From Metaphire vulgaris (Eukaryota; Annelida; Clitellata; Crassiclitellata; Megascolecidae), in assembly GCA_018105865.1 (NCBI GenBank), contig CM030834.1, positions 22,715,922 to 22,779,921 of the forward strand: a stretch of 64,000 nt of DNA, read 5' to 3'. The notes under the pieces are model-generated. The model was given only the letters and a program-made list of their open reading frames with translations. It was not told the origin of the DNA and did no database searches. A program made the position numbers and the translations under genes. Position 1 is the first letter of the stretch; every line of letters starts with the position of its first letter. Of the stretch, positions 31,552 to 44,545 are shown piece after piece.

Positions 31552-34173
31552 ACTTGCGGACCACGGGTGGCTTCTTGCTTGACTGCTTGGTTGCATCTGT
31601 GCCGTTATTCTGACTGAACTGATATAATTTGTTTTATTTTCAGACATTTTGTATCATTTAAAGCTATTTTGTTATTGTAGTAGAACACAGTTTTGGTTTT
31701 TCCAACTGGCAAATGCATTAAGCATTTTGTCATGAATTTTTGAATAATTTGGCTGTCGATAGTATCTTGTAATTGACATAAAATTGGCTAAAATTACACT
31801 GAACATTATTTCATTTGGAAATTTCAACATGTAATAATTGTAATTTTGGCACCGTATGGTTTATGACTGCCTCGCAGTTGGCTAGATTTCGTTTATGCCT
31901 TTTACTATACCGTAATTTTCCTTGGCGCTGTAACAGTTGATTGATAGTAACAGGCATAAATTCAAATAGAGATTTCTGTATAATGCAGTAGATTCCCATC
32001 CTTAAGATGGTTCCAGAAATAGTTTACTGTATTTGTTTCTTATCTTATAGTTAGCAATTTCAAATGTGTAGTTCCTGAGTAAATTTCTGTTACTTTATTT
32101 AACATGTACTGCCTTTAAATTTGCTTAATGTAATCTCTGAAGATACGATATTACGGTGTTCATGTTCTATAAAATGCCTTCTTTTAAAATGATTGAACTC
32201 ATAAATATGTTTTCGGGTTTATTTTGGTAATTGAATGTTGTTCCATTTGATATCGGTGATACTCTGGAGTCAAGTTGACTGCTTTTGTTTTCAGTAGAGG
32301 CAGCTAGGTGAAGGAACATTGCGATATAGGAATTTCTCAAATTCAGTAATGTTTTGTTAGATTTTGTAATGGCTGTAGTTGAATGTAGCTGATTTACTTT
32401 TAGTTCTGACGATTGTTGCTGTACAATTGTACGACGACAATACCATTTAGAATGAATTTAGCGTAGGGATGATTAAAGTGAGGAATATGTTTGAAAATGC
32501 TTAAGTTTTGTTTTTAGTTGCAATTGCCAGTTTATGTTGTAGCATGTTACTTTGTTTTCTTCATTCATGAACTAAATCCTGCTGTGGCTAATTGGCCATA
32601 TTGGTTACTGTAGTTTCTGGAATCCTGTTATTGCTCAGCTTTCAGGAGGGATTCGTATATTTTTGGGATGGAGTTTTATAGATGTTTTGAGAATTCTTCT
32701 GATATTAAAGTTTTGGAAATTGTGTTTTATTATATTTTAGTAGTCACTGTGTTCTGTTTTTTGTACCACACAGAACAGTCCTATTCAATTTGTGATGTAC
32801 AGTACAGTGGAAAACTTCCGGTGATCAGATTTTATCTGAATCGGTCTTGCACCGCTAAATAATCTGCCAAAAGGAATACTGTATGGTGCAGTATACATTT
32901 CATATTTGTTACTGATAAGCATAAACTGCCATCTGTGGCTGGTACTTACAGTTGCATATGTAGCTGGATTGTTTGAAGCGCTATTTACCGCAGATAATAA
33001 CGACTAATAATATAACTATAACACAGGAGTAGTGGTGCAGTTGAGTTGAGTAAACCAGTCTTGAGTGCTGCATAGGGGTTTTAACACCGTCTCAAAATAT
33101 TAAGTACAGTAAATTTTCTGAAGAAGTAAAATACAAGTATTGCAAATTTCTACAGCATTTTCAAAGGTGCCATGGTCTACAGCAGTAGCTCCTTATTCGT
33201 AGCTGCTTAATCTTAGTACACTCATGCAGGATTATTTTAATCCAAAGGGTCAATTTTGGTTGGGACATTACAGCTATGATAGATACAATGAATGCCAATA
33301 ATATAAATAAAAGGGGAGACTGGCTAGTCAACTTAAATGCTAATTGGTCTATTCATTTGCTAATTTGCATGACCGTGCCAAGTTTATTTCTTCGACTGTC
33401 CCGTGACTTATCACAATGGCTACTTGCATTTTTGGATGTTTGATAAGAAAGCGCAACATATGTATTGTAAGGCATACTTCCGGTAAGAGTATCAACTTCC
33501 GGTTAAAGTTTTTGTTAAAGTTTTCTTTGAACTAAAAGTGCCTTTAAAGGCAAAACCATTTGCAAGAAGCGCCTGTCATATTTAATTGTTTGTCAATTAA
33601 TTTACTGTTTTATTTTGAGATTTTAAATATGACATTTTTGAGGTATTCTGTGTGTACACTATATACCGTGTGGGGTGTGGCGATTGCCAGTTTTCACACA
33701 GGGCGTGTTGCTTGCCTTCTGCTATCGTAAACCTAAATACTTATACACGACTTGACTAAATGCCACGACCTAGTGTAAATATAAGATAGTGGATATAAGT
33801 GAAATATCGTCACGACTTAATATTATCAGGATGCAAACTAAGGTACACTTTACTTTTATGTCGAAGAATTTCCGGACATGGGTATGCGACTTCTGTAGTG
33901 TTACCACCGTGATTTGCCAAAATCACGAAATCTGCCGGTTAATCCACTGCAATCGGCCCTCTACGTGCATATTCCCTGGATATATAATCAGTTTATTTAT
34001 GCATCTGATAGCAAGTAACGTCAGTGATGGAAGCAGTAAAGGCAGTGACCAGCAACAGTAGTGTTTCACTAATTTTGCATCAAAGATTTTCTGCAATGTT
34101 GAATTCGGTCTGTTTGTCTGCATATTGTTAGGAGAGCGGAGGGTATTGAAACGTTTGAAATTGCTTCTAAAGC
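31552..34173. other. H2A.Z 3' UTR and intergenic DNA
   Basis: AT-rich sequence with T-rich tracts typical of a long 3' UTR follows the H2A.Z stop. No canonical AATAAA is seen close to the stop; an ATTAAA lies near 32474 and an ATAAATAAAAG near 33303. The last part is presumably the promoter and 5' UTR of the zinc finger gene. I see no coding exon and few repeats here, which contrasts with the rest of the window. Confidence 0.5.
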
Positions 34174-35283
34174 ATGACGGAGGTAAAGGAAAGATCGAGG
34201 AAGTCGAAACCGATGCCGTTGTTTAGTAGAAGTTATCCGGGAAACATTCCGCTGGATTCTTTCAGCGGCAATTCGGTTGCGGTGAAAATCAAGTCGGAAA
34301 GTGCCGCCGACCCGGTCAGAGTCCTGCGCTCCCCGCGGCGTCGCACGTACAAGGAGCACATCTGCAAGGAGTGCGGGAAGTGCTTTCGCCGTTCCGACAA
34401 GCTCAAGACCCACCTGCGCGTGCACTCGGGAGAGAAGCCGTACTCGTGCGCCACCTGCGGCAAGTGCTTTTCCCGCAGCGACAAGCTGAAACAGCACCAG
34501 ACGACGCATTCCGTCCTGAAGCCGTTCTCATGCGGCGTCTGCGGGAAGCTCTTCAAGCAGGCCCTGTCGCTCAAGTACCACACGATGCGCCACTCGGAGC
34601 AGAAGCCCTTCGGCTGCAGCGAGTGCGGCCGCCAGTTCATCCTGGCCAACCAGCTGAAGCTGCACATGCGGGTCCACTCGGGCGAGAAGCCGTTTCGCTG
34701 CGACCTCTGCGATCGAAACTTCGCGCAGAAGGCGGGCCTGCAGTACCACCAGCTGATCCACACGGGCATCAGGCCGTTCGCGTGTACCGTCTGCGACAAG
34801 GCGTTCACGAGCAAGAGCAGCCTTCAGGTTCATACGGTGACCCATACCGGTGTCAAGCAATTCGTCTGTCATCAGTGCGACCTCCGGTTTGCCCACAACA
34901 GCCAACTGCAGACGCACAGGCGCCAGCACAGCGGCGAGGCGCCGTACACCTGCGTCGTCTGCGACCGGAAGCTGGCGCACAAGAGCCAGATCAACAAGCA
35001 CATGTTGGTTCATACCGGAGAAAGGCCGTTTGACTGTCCGATCTGCGATAAGAAGTTTGCGCTGCGCAGTACGCTCGTCTCGCACATGACGACGCACACC
35101 GGAGAGAAGCGGTTCGTCTGCCTGGAGTGCGGAAAACAGTTTGCGAAGAGCAATACGCTGAGCAGGCACATGGCGATGCACACCGGAGAAAAGCCTTACG
35201 TTTGCGAGGTCTGCTTCAAGTGTTTTGTGCGCAGCTATACGCTTAAGATGCACATGAAGAAACATTTGGACGGACTGCTGTGA
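34174..35283 (+). CDS. Eleven-finger C2H2 zinc finger protein, single exon
   Basis: Probable nuclear DNA-binding transcription regulator of 369 residues. After a basic 60-residue N-terminus come eleven C2H2 fingers in tandem, the first Cys at about residue 64 and the last finger ending 6 residues before the stop. Most linkers are TGEKPF-like (SGEKPY, TGERPF, TGEKRF); several depart from consensus (SVLKPF, TGVKQF, SGEAPY). The first two fingers share the helix RSDKL, so both should contact G-rich DNA similarly. No KRAB, BTB, SCAN or ZAD domain is visible. The N-terminus contains VKIKSE, which fits the sumoylation consensus psi-K-x-E. The coding sequence is GC-rich compared with the AT-rich surroundings and has no intron. 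The specific orthologue cannot be named from finger content alone. The ATG is the first in frame and precedes a basic stretch (ERSRKSK). Confidence 0.9.
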   Translation: MTEVKERSRKSKPMPLFSRSYPGNIPLDSFSGNSVAVKIKSESAADPVRVLRSPRRRTYKEHICKECGKCFRRSDKLKTHLRVHSGEKPYSCATCGKCFSRSDKLKQHQTTHSVLKPFSCGVCGKLFKQALSLKYHTMRHSEQKPFGCSECGRQFILANQLKLHMRVHSGEKPFRCDLCDRNFAQKAGLQYHQLIHTGIRPFACTVCDKAFTSKSSLQVHTVTHTGVKQFVCHQCDLRFAHNSQLQTHRRQHSGEAPYTCVVCDRKLAHKSQINKHMLVHTGERPFDCPICDKKFALRSTLVSHMTTHTGEKRFVCLECGKQFAKSNTLSRHMAMHTGEKPYVCEVCFKCFVRSYTLKMHMKKHLDGLL

Positions 35284-35541
35284 TGTTACAAAGCGTCACG
35301 TATCTACTCTACCACTCCACCTTTATGTTATAATTTGCACTTTTCTTTATATTCTACTCTCTGTCCATGTATTTGATTTCATCGGTAAGTTGCATTAGAA
35401 ACTCTGTAGGATTTTTTTAGACAATGACTAACTTGACCGTGCTTGAGAATGACTGGAAAATGGAATTGCTTTTGGCCTTGAAAAGTGGCTTCAAAGTTTG
35501 CATGCTTGGTCTTTGGCTTAGAAATAATATGTGTGTGTGTT

Positions 35542-35669
<128 letters not shown>

Positions 35670-36260
35670 GGCATAGAGACATGAGCACCCATAGAAATTT
35701 TCGGGGAGCAAAATTTCTGTGTCTGAAAAACGTTGGACAAGCTAAAAAAATTGTCACCGGTGTCCTGTGTGTTATTTATAAAGCCAAAAGTTTATTTAAA
35801 TTAGATTTGTAAAAATTAGATATATTTTTCTATGGGGGGGGGGAAGCACAATACTAACAGTTAATATTTTACAAATTTTAGTGTAGAATTTGGTGTGTAA
35901 AGCCAAAATGTATTTCTAAAAAGATTTCCATTTTTCCAGGGGGCATGTGCCCCCTTGCCTTAATGTATGGGCGCCCATGCGTGGAGAGACAGGAGTGAGA
36001 GAGACAGGAGTGAGAGAGTGCATGGATTATTGCTTATGATTTATGAATTTATTGTAGGCCTCTCAGTTGTTGACTGCAATACTAATATTCCATGTTGTTT
36101 GTTAACTATAAATGGTGAAGATCTTGGATATGTGGCTTCTTCATATTGATAAGCTACGTCTATGTTTCTTATGTTCCAAAATATAAGATCTGACGTTTGT
36201 TAATGTATTTTCTGAAGGACTGTTTACGTCATTACGTGAATTACTGTAGTGATGTGTATG

Positions 36261-36422
36261 CAGGGATATTTTTACACCCCCCTAACACGCCCCAATATGA
36301 GACCGACACCCCTCAACACCCCCTCCAATCTCAGCTATGGGAGGCCCATTTTTGCTTGTCAGACTTTTCTGGCAAATTTATCGACACCCCCACCCAACTT
36401 GATAATCCTAGAAATAACCCTG
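36261..36422. mobile_element. MITE, family D (CAGGGATATTT/CAGGGTTATTT ends)
   Basis: Ends CAGGGATATTTTTACACC and CCTAGAAATAACCCTG, with flanks TGTGTATG and CGTGTATG (7 of 8). C-rich interior contains TTTTGCTTGTCAGAC. Related copy, reversed, at 46197. Confidence 0.85.
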
Positions 36423-36835
36423 CGTGTATGGTAACTCAGATTTGTTAGGGTCTTGCAGTATTTCTTATTTTAGAATTTTCAAAGAATGCATGGTAGTAAG
36501 GGAGTTTGTAATTTTCCTTCAAATTTCAATGCATACAGGTTCTTTGTATCGATCGTAAAAGTTTATCTGGCCGTGTTTTCTGAAAAAGTACTATCATCAT
36601 TCTGTTAAGTTGCGTTATTTTTATATTACAGGTATGTGCGATGTACTATGTAAGTACAGTATATGATTGGAAATGCTTGTGTATTTGCTAAGTATGCTTG
36701 TGAAAAATATAATAGTACTGCAAATTTCTGAGGTTACACTATATTATCCTTTGTCAGATGTACGCACTCATAGGGGAGGGGTCCAAAAATGTACTGAATG
36801 CAACAAGGGGAGGGGTATGAGAATATGACTTTGCA

Positions 36836-36996
36836 CAGTGTTTATTCTAGGCCTTCTCTGGGGGGAGGAATTTCCCCCAAAGTTTGAATTCTCCCCAACA
36901 ATTTTTTTTTATATTTTGCCAAGTAGTATGACCTCCCAATGTATACCACCCCATTTTTAAATTCCCCCAATGTCTAGGTGGCTAGAGTAGCCTCTG
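36836..36996. mobile_element. MITE, family E, older copy
   Basis: Left end CAGTGTTTATTCTAGGCC; right end GGTGGCTAGAGTAGCCTCTG is diverged. Flanks GACTTTGCA and GAATTTGCG agree at 7 of 9 bases, again 9 bp. Confidence 0.75.
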
Positions 36997-37425
36997 GAAT
37001 TTGCGTACGTAATATATGGATGGTCCTTTATGCCAGACAAACACCAACGATCACTAAAAGCAAATTAGCTTCTTGACAAATATTATAAGTGCGGTGCATC
37101 AGTTCTTTGAACGCTTTACAGCGGCGGCCGCATTCATCACATGTGAGTGATGTGACCTTTAGCCTATCACTACTGTGGATTAGCCAGTAGAAATTTGCAC
37201 ACGAACCTTGTACGCCTGACATTATATTTCTGTTGTAAAGTATCAGGTACCTTTTTTCGGATTTTTTTAAAAATGCTACTTCGGCAAAATACACAGGGCC
37301 TAACACAAGAGCTGGGTTTAAAAAAAATTAAACCCCAAATTAATCAGATGAGCTTTCAGAGTTAGGCCTAAGCGTATGTTTTTGTCAACCCGGATGCCAT
37401 GTAATCGGGCACGATCCTACTTGAT

Positions 37426-37570
37426 CAGTGTTTATTCTAGGCCTGTTTGGGGGAATCCCCCCAGTTTTAAAATCCCCCCCAAATTTGTATATGTTGGCTT
37501 GGCAAATCTTGTCCCTCCCCCCAAACATTTAAAACTCTCCCCAATGTCAAGGTGGCTAGAATAAACACTG
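37426..37570. mobile_element. MITE, family E (CAGTGTTTATTCTAG ends), 9-bp duplication
   Basis: Ends CAGTGTTTATTCTAG and CTAGAATAAACACTG, 145 bp. A perfect 9-bp direct repeat CTACTTGAT flanks it (37417-37425 and 37571-37579). C/G-rich interior. Related copies at 36836 and 59525. Confidence 0.88.
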
Positions 37571-37931
37571 CTACTTGATAGCTTTCCAGATATCAAATCA
37601 ATTCAGTTGGACTTGTATCACGTACATCTGTCGCTCGGAAATTTATTTCGGAAGCTGTCTATTATAAGCCTCCTAGCGGGTGACCCTATTAAAGGCTTGC
37701 GGTGTAGGCCTAATAGCTGCAAATCGCGTCAGTCAAACTTATGAAAATCTCTTGCTAGATACTGTAAAGTCTTAGAATAATTGTAGGCCAAGATGTGAAT
37801 CATATTTAACTCATCTTTTGTCCTCGAAGGTTAATTTCTACTGTTGATTGTTAATTTGTACTGTGCAGACTCGTGTGTACTTCTGCCCGTGGCCAGGTCG
37901 GGCCAGAGTAGGTAGTAGATTAGGTCTAGAG

Positions 37932-39106
37932 CAGGGGTGCACAACCTTTTTAGGCCGAGGGCCAAATTTAACATTCCCTGAGTACTCGCGGGCCAGAATT
38001 TCGAAAATGCATGTTTTATATAAAATATATAGTATATAACCATGATATTTATATAAATCAGCAAATCAAGCAAAATTAACTTTAATAAATGCTATATTGA
38101 ACTACCGGTAATGCTTCATAAAACACCAGTTTTTTACTTACTACCTTCTATAACACAAACAGTAATTCCTCAGTCTGCACAATCTAATTCTGCCCGCACA
38201 CAAACTAAGAGCTGTGCAGTATCAGTGTTATCTGTGCTCTCATCCAAAGCTACTGAAAAATATGTGCACCTAGCTAATCTGCCAATCAACTGCTCAGTAA
38301 CGTCTGTTGCAAGGTCCTCAACTCGGCGTTGAATTCTTGACAAAGGAACTTTACTGAAAAGACTGGCGTTTTCTGGGCAAATTCCAGTGCAGATGCTTAG
38401 GAGACAATCTCTAACAAAATCTCCGTCTGCGAAAGGCCGTGATGACCTTGCAATTAGCTGGGCCACTTTGCAGCTGGCCCGTGTAAAACACTTTGATTCT
38501 TGCGACTCCCTTGTGAAAAACTCTTTTCGGTTGACAGAGTCTTCTTTAACAGTTCAATTTTCTGTTCCCGCAACTCACCCTGCAGTTCATCATAAGCAGC
38601 GGCATGTTTCGTTTCGTGGTGTCGTCGGCAGCTATACTCTTTCAGATGATTCACGGCAAATTAAGCACACGGATTTGCCATTAAACGTGTCCATAAAATA
38701 CAGACGTGTCCATTCCTTGAAATGTCGCTGTTCTGCCTCAGTCTTACGTTTTTTAAAGTTTCGAATTTAGATATTCTAGACTTACTGCACTAACTGCAGT
38801 GACAATTTAAATGTATAAAGACGTTACCGAAGTAGTTTATTATCGCCCGTCTCTGTGTCACGCTGTTATAGGTCGCAGAGTTGTAAGTAGCCCAACATAT
38901 ATGAATAGGTCAGTCAGCAGATACCCAATTTCTATACCAAAATTACTGTTCTCGGGCCAGTTTTCTGTTATTCGAAATTGTACCGCGGGCCGGACAGAAC
39001 CCTTTGGCGGGCCGGTTTTCTGTGTTGCTCGAAATTGTCCCGCGGGCCAGAAAAAACTCTTCGGCGGGCCGGATTTGGCCCGCGGGCCAGTGGTTGTGCA
39101 CCCCTG
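37932..39106 (-). mobile_element. Decayed hAT element with GTF2IRD2/ZBED-like transposase fragment
   Basis: Complete element ends are visible: CAGGGGTGCACAACC at 37932 and its inverse GGTTGTGCACCCCTG ending at 39106. They are flanked by a perfect 8-bp target duplication GTCTAGAG (37924-37931 and 39107-39114), the hAT hallmark. The subterminal DNA is rich in GGGCCGG-type motifs. On the minus strand are transposase pieces: a BED-finger start (GKSVCLICRES, then HHETKHAAAYDEL after a frameshift), and 38170-38466 with RSSRPFADGDFVRDCLL, RRVEDLATDVTEQL and FSVALDESTDNTDTAQLL. This matches the N-terminal half of GTF2I-repeat/ZBED-type hAT transposases. At least two frameshifts separate the pieces, and the C-terminal dimerisation region is missing, so it is non-autonomous. 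Confidence 0.9.
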
Positions 39107-39583
39107 GTCTAGAGGCTACGGCTTTTACGCGGACTTACGTTGATAATCATTGCACTGATAAGAGCTGCGAGGTGATTAACTTATATCTATAATATGTGAA
39201 ACTTTCCCCTAATTTTACGGCCAATTACTGTATTTATTTTAGTCGCATTAATATCTACAGTAGGGCATAGTTGATCGCGAGATATTTGTTAGGTCCTAAA
39301 ACGTAACTTCGATTTTCGGATCTCAAGAAAGTAAATACTGTAAGACAAAATTGATACAAATTCACCAGTGCTCAATCTGGGTGACATCCATAGTCCGTGG
39401 TGGCCAAGGTTGAGAGCTAATTTTCGGCTATTACAAATGTCCTATCTAAAGCTTACCAGGCTGTGGGCCAAGTCATGTTCTAGAGACGACCTGGGGGCTA
39501 ATCACCAACTCTAAACATACGATATTTGTATATGCAATCTCCTCACAATTGCAACAAGACAATTGTCCAATAATAATAAATTA

Positions 39584-39622
<39 letters not shown>

Positions 39623-39736
39623 ACACAGCAAGGCTATCATGTGAATGAATGGACAGGTGAAACATAGTGGTTCTCAACTTCTCACGCAGGGCATATCCTA
39701 CTGAATCACTCTAAACCATGTTGTTGTTGTTGTTGT

Positions 39737-39774
<38 letters not shown>

Positions 39775-39776
39775 TG

Positions 39777-39840
<64 letters not shown>

Positions 39841-39915
39841 ATTACCATAATTTGTATCAAATGGACGGTTGCTAGTGCAAACCCCCGGAAGTGCAACAGC
39901 AGTAGCGCATAGAGA

Positions 39916-39926
39916 CAGGAAGTTGC
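39916..39926 (+). promoter_or_regulatory. ETS-like site near a possible RhoGDI first exon
   Basis: ACAGGAAGTTG matches the ETS core GGAA in its preferred context. It lies about 720 bp upstream of the RhoGDI ATG, just before a (GTC)n tract and a donor-like CACAG|gtgtgt near 39998. An acceptor (ttttttag) at 40621-40622 precedes the ATG exon, so a non-coding first exon here is plausible. Weak evidence. Confidence 0.2.
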
Positions 39927-40644
39927 AACAGCGTTGTTGCCACTTGTTGTTGGCTCAAGAGGTCGTCGTCGTCGTCGTCGTCGTCGTTGTACACAGGTGT
40001 GTTGAATGTTGATGTGTCTCGCTCTTAATTTAATTCACGATTAAACTCTGCGATTTTCTTTCGAATTTTAATTAACGAAGAAATCTGTTAAAAAATAAGA
40101 ATTTTGCCGTCGACGTTTACTGTTGTGGCCTTCAGTCGATGGTCGTTCCTTAACTCACGACTTGGCACAAACAATAATAACCAAAACTTTTTAGAGGACC
40201 CGTCACTGATCTTATGGGGGGGGGGGAGTCAACACTCATGACATAGTTATAGGGGGGTCACTGAAAGTTGACAGTTGTTGATAGGGGAGGGGTAAAAAAT
40301 TGTCTAAAAATTGTTGACATAATTAATGGACAGCCCCCAACGGAAGCTAAGGATAACCTGACCCGACAACATCCGAACCAGGACGGGATTCACAACGTAC
40401 CAAACCGTGAGGGCAGCTGGCAATAGGCAACAATGGAAAGGGAAGGTCCATAGTGTGAGTGACAAACCCTTGGAACGAGGAAGGTTACAGAAGAAGAAGA
40501 AGTCAAGTTGTATTTCTGTCAGTAACTAAAAGTTATTGAAATGACATTGTCGCACATAAATCTGATGTCAACTTCCAATATGAGATTTAAGCAAGTGACG
40601 ATTAATTTGTTTACTTTTTTAGTTGGTGAAGCACTGAAGTTAAA

Positions 40645-40975
40645 ATGGCTCATCAGGGTGATGATGATCTAACGGCAGAAGAGACCCCGGGATATGTGGC
40701 CCCAGCAAAGAAATCTGTGGATGAAATTCTGAAGGCGGACGCTGACGATGAAAGTTTGAAGTTGTACAAAAACGCGCTCCTCGGAACTGTCGGTGCTGCT
40801 TGTAAGTGGTTCCAAGAAAATGATTTTGTTTTATTTTATTGACAAAGAAATTAAAGGATGGGTCAATTATGGAATGGCATTTGCATGGTTTGCTAAGATT
40901 ACAATGCACTGTGTGTTTTTAATTTTAATAAGTTGCTAAGGTTTAACTATACCTTGTTGAGGTGTAACATGTATA

Positions 40976-41033
<58 letters not shown>

Positions 41034-41411
41034 GGGGGGAGAGAGAGAGATTATTTACTATTTGTATGATAGACAGTTATTGTTTATTGTGTATGTAGTT
41101 CCTAAAGATCCAAGACATGTCATCGTGCAGAAACTGGCTTTACTTGTTCAAGGGCGGCCGGATATCGAATTGGACCTTACCAATATAGGTGATGTTTGCC
41201 ATAAATAACAGGCGTTACTCGCTAGTAGTAGCGGTGGTATTTGGCTTTTGGGAACTTGAGTGTATTTTAGAGCGATTAATGTTGAGATGATAACAGAGCA
41301 GTAAGTTGATATTTTTCCACAAGAATTCTGCTTTTTCTGATGAGATGGACGAGGTTTTGTGAAAATATTCACAGTCAAACTGAATTCAAAATAATGATGA
41401 TGATGATGATG

Positions 41412-41479
<68 letters not shown>

Positions 41480-42740
41480 GTTATTGTTATTGTTATTGAT
41501 GTTTATGTGAGCATGAAAGTAGAGGGAGTTGTTCTAGACAGTAGTAGATGAAAAGCCATAGTGAATATTATTCTTTAATTGAATCATAACCTTTAGAATT
41601 CATTTGTTTGGGCAAATAGCATGAGGGTTACAGAACACATGTTTTTTTAAAGGATTATTTTAGGATTGTATTTTGGGACGTTGTCATGATGGTCTATTGT
41701 AGATCAAAAGAAGGTTTTGGCTCTGAAGGAGGGATGCACTTACAGAGTCCGGATATATTTCTACGTTCAGCGCGAGATTGTTCAGGGTCTAAAATATGTT
41801 CAGCAGACTTACAAAGCCGGCATCAGATGTACGAACTGTCTTGCTTTTCACAAAAATTTCAAGAATTTGCAAATTTTGGTTGAATTTCAGTTGTTTTGGT
41901 GCCTAGTGTCACTAATACATAGAATTACATCATTAGCAATATTAATAAAGTTAAAAAGGTTTAATAATCAGTGTAAGACAAATGTGTGTGCATATATTAT
42001 ATATATAACATTTATTAGTAGCGGTACTTTTCCGGAAATTTTCGGAAAAGTTGATTATTATTATTATTTATTATTATTATTATTACTGTTTGTTATTATT
42101 TATTACTATTACTGCTATCTATTATTATTTTTTTATCATTATTTCTATTTATTACTATTCATTTGTTGGGCATTTGTTAACAACTATCAGGATTATTGTA
42201 GCGCTATATAATGTTTTATGGACATGCACGTGACGCTTCCAGTTGCATTTTTCCTAAAATTTCCGGAATAATTCCAGGCATTCTACTTTTTCAGGAAAAG
42301 TTACAACCCTACTCATAGCAATTAGCAATATATAGAAGTACCAAGGGCATCAAAATTATTAAATAAAATTAAAAAATTAAAAACAATATAATATACCGTA
42401 TACAAACAAAAGTCGAATATTTTCTCATTTTGTATTTGCATTGTATATATAAAGAAATAAAACTTAGTGTGATTAATGTGAATTAGAATTGTGGACTTAT
42501 CTGTATTTATTGGAGAAACGTAATTTCTTTGAATTTTTGGCAGTGGATAAATCGACATCTATGGTCGGAAGTTATGCGCCAAAACTGGACCTGCAGTCCT
42601 ACACGACCAAAGATGAAGAAGCGCCATCTGGCATGATTGCACGCGGTTCGTACACCATCAAGAGTCTGTTCACGGATGACGATAAGAACGAACATTTGAA
42701 GTGGGAGTGGAAGCTGGAAATCAAAAAGGATTGGGATTAG
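40645..42740 (+). CDS. Rho GDP-dissociation inhibitor
   Basis: Cytosolic regulator that extracts prenylated Rho/Rac/Cdc42 from membranes and blocks GDP release. Exons 40645-40801, 41099-41188, 41703-41828 and 42544-42740 join in phase and encode 189 residues plus TAG; human RhoGDI1 has 204. The N-terminal regulatory arm contains the helix pair [20 protein letters not shown] and KNALLG. The immunoglobulin-like prenyl-binding domain has [70 protein letters not shown] and the C-terminal [12 protein letters not shown], all in the order seen in family members. The arm is acidic (GDDDLTAEE). The ATG begins the arm, and a splice acceptor about 20 bp upstream implies a non-coding 5' exon. Intron 1 holds a (GT)n/(GA)n tract and intron 2 an (AAT)n tract. 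Confidence 0.96.
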
Positions 42741-44087
42741 AATGACTGCTTTGGATAGGCATGCTACCTGCGATTTTGGGATATGTCGTGGCATCATCTC
42801 CAGCGGCTCGCAGACTTTTCGATATTGAAAATTTGTTTGTGTTATTTTTAGATTTCTTTGTCGTGTTTACTGAATCAGGGATTTGGATATCTATCTATCT
42901 ATCTATCTATGTTTGGTAATTGTAGCCTATGATAGTTGCTCAGATAATTTCAATTATTTTGTTCGTTTTACGTGATAATGTGGTTTTCTTTCTGGCTTTG
43001 CTGAATAATCCATTTCGTTGTGGTTTTAATTGAATTTATGAAATCGTGCCAAAGTCTGGTCCATATTTAGCTGCGGTAGTACAAGATTTAAAAGCTTTTC
43101 AAAATTTTCTGATTTCATGATTTTTCATTGGCATGGTCTATGGCTGCTTATTGTGAGGTCGGTTGACAATGGATGCCTCACAAGGAAAGGAGTGCCCAAC
43201 ACTAGAATTATGCCTAACTGTATGCACAATAGCATTGGTTGTCTTCAGTTCTAGAGGCTTAAAATTCATGACTTTATATTTAATGAATTCATGAGTTTAT
43301 ATTTAATGTAAGTTAAACATTGGTATGAGATTTAGCAAATTTCTTTCAGAAGCTGTTTTTTTATAATTATGCTTTCTATGACAACAGTGAAACAATTTTT
43401 CATAATTTTTAACTGCTCGCGACATGTTTCGTTTGTTCCATGAAACTAGGCTCGTATTTTTAGCGATACGTGTGATTTTATTGTGATCGTGAGACGGTGT
43501 AAATTTATACAATTTTAGTCGGGTCTGTCGGTGGTGACACTGAGTTACGTGGACAATATTCCACTCTTCGCATTGAAATTTATAAGCAGTAATATCTTGT
43601 GCCTGATTAAATGACAGGGTCCAACCTTAATTTGCATCGCTTATTGTTGCTCAGTAATGCTGTTTGTTTGATTTGAATATGTTAATTTTCTTAGGTAAAT
43701 TTCCATGTTTTGGTTCCACATCTTGTATGCTTGACTAAGCTTAATATGAAGCTTCATTTTCACTACTTTTTTGGCTTCTTTCTTCTTGCCATTATTTATT
43801 CTGGTAAATATTTTTTGAGTATTTGATCAGCATTGGCTCATAATTGGTGACGCTGAAACAGGTTAAGACATGGCGCCATTTTGTTTGTGCTTATTATAAT
43901 AATTATTTTGCTAATTAAACAGTGATTAGATGAATCTAAATTTTTGTTGATTTTCCAGGTTTTTGCTTCGACAGAGGCATTTGACGTAGCTGCACCTTTG
44001 CCAACATTTTACGTCGCAAAGGGAAAGCCGTTGAATTAATTAGGCTTACAGTAGGCTAGTTGAACTGTGTGGTTGTACAGCAGTTGT
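42741..44087. other. RhoGDI 3' UTR and intergenic DNA
   Basis: AT-rich sequence with a short (ATCT)n near 42889-42910. An ATTAAA near 43605 could act as a poly(A) signal for RhoGDI. I see no coding exon. Confidence 0.4.
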
Positions 44088-44251
44088 CAGTGGCGGCTAC
44101 AGGATTTGGCAAGTGGGGGCCGTTGGGGTGGCAACTTCTAATTATGGGGGGGGCAACCATTTGTTGTTAGGCATGTAGTATTAAGTATAGGGTCCCAACA
44201 GGGGCCGGGCACTCAATAGGGGGCACGAGCCCCCCTGTGGAGCCGCCACTG
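44088..44251. mobile_element. hAT-like MITE, family B
   Basis: Ends CAGTGGCGGCTACAGGA and GGAGCCGCCACTG with a perfect 8-bp duplication GCAGTTGT (44080-44087 and 44252-44259). Confidence 0.92.
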
Positions 44252-44277
44252 GCAGTTGTTAGTTATGAGTTTATGAG

Positions 44278-44283
44278 TTTATT
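44278..44283 (-). terminator. Candidate poly(A) signal of the LRR gene
   Basis: TTTATT on the plus strand, AATAAA on the minus strand, about 265 bp downstream of the LRR stop and just beyond a miniature transposon. Position only. Confidence 0.3.
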
Positions 44284-44545
44284 TTCACATACATGCATCA
44301 TGAATATAACATTTACAATTTTACATATAACTTAATAGTATACATACATTTAAATTTAGGTGGATGCCTATAAAGTACAAGATAATAAACTTATAGCGAA
44401 CTTATACTAGGTTATAATGAATTTAAAATACAAAAAAGAAGAGATTATAAGATAATCTATGTTATTAGCTAATACTGTATGTGAAAAAGTACTACCAAAG
44501 GAATCATTGATCCCGCAAGATGGTAATCCTCTAAGATGAATGAAG

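Noticed and set aside
34233..35265. Long minus-strand and alternative plus-strand frames across the zinc finger gene
   Set aside because: They are shadows of the GC-rich C2H2 coding sequence; only the 369-residue frame shows a protein family.
35672..35985. Possible MITE with CACCCATAGAAATTTT and ATGGGCGCCCATG ends
   Set aside because: The two ends pair poorly and no target duplication could be read.
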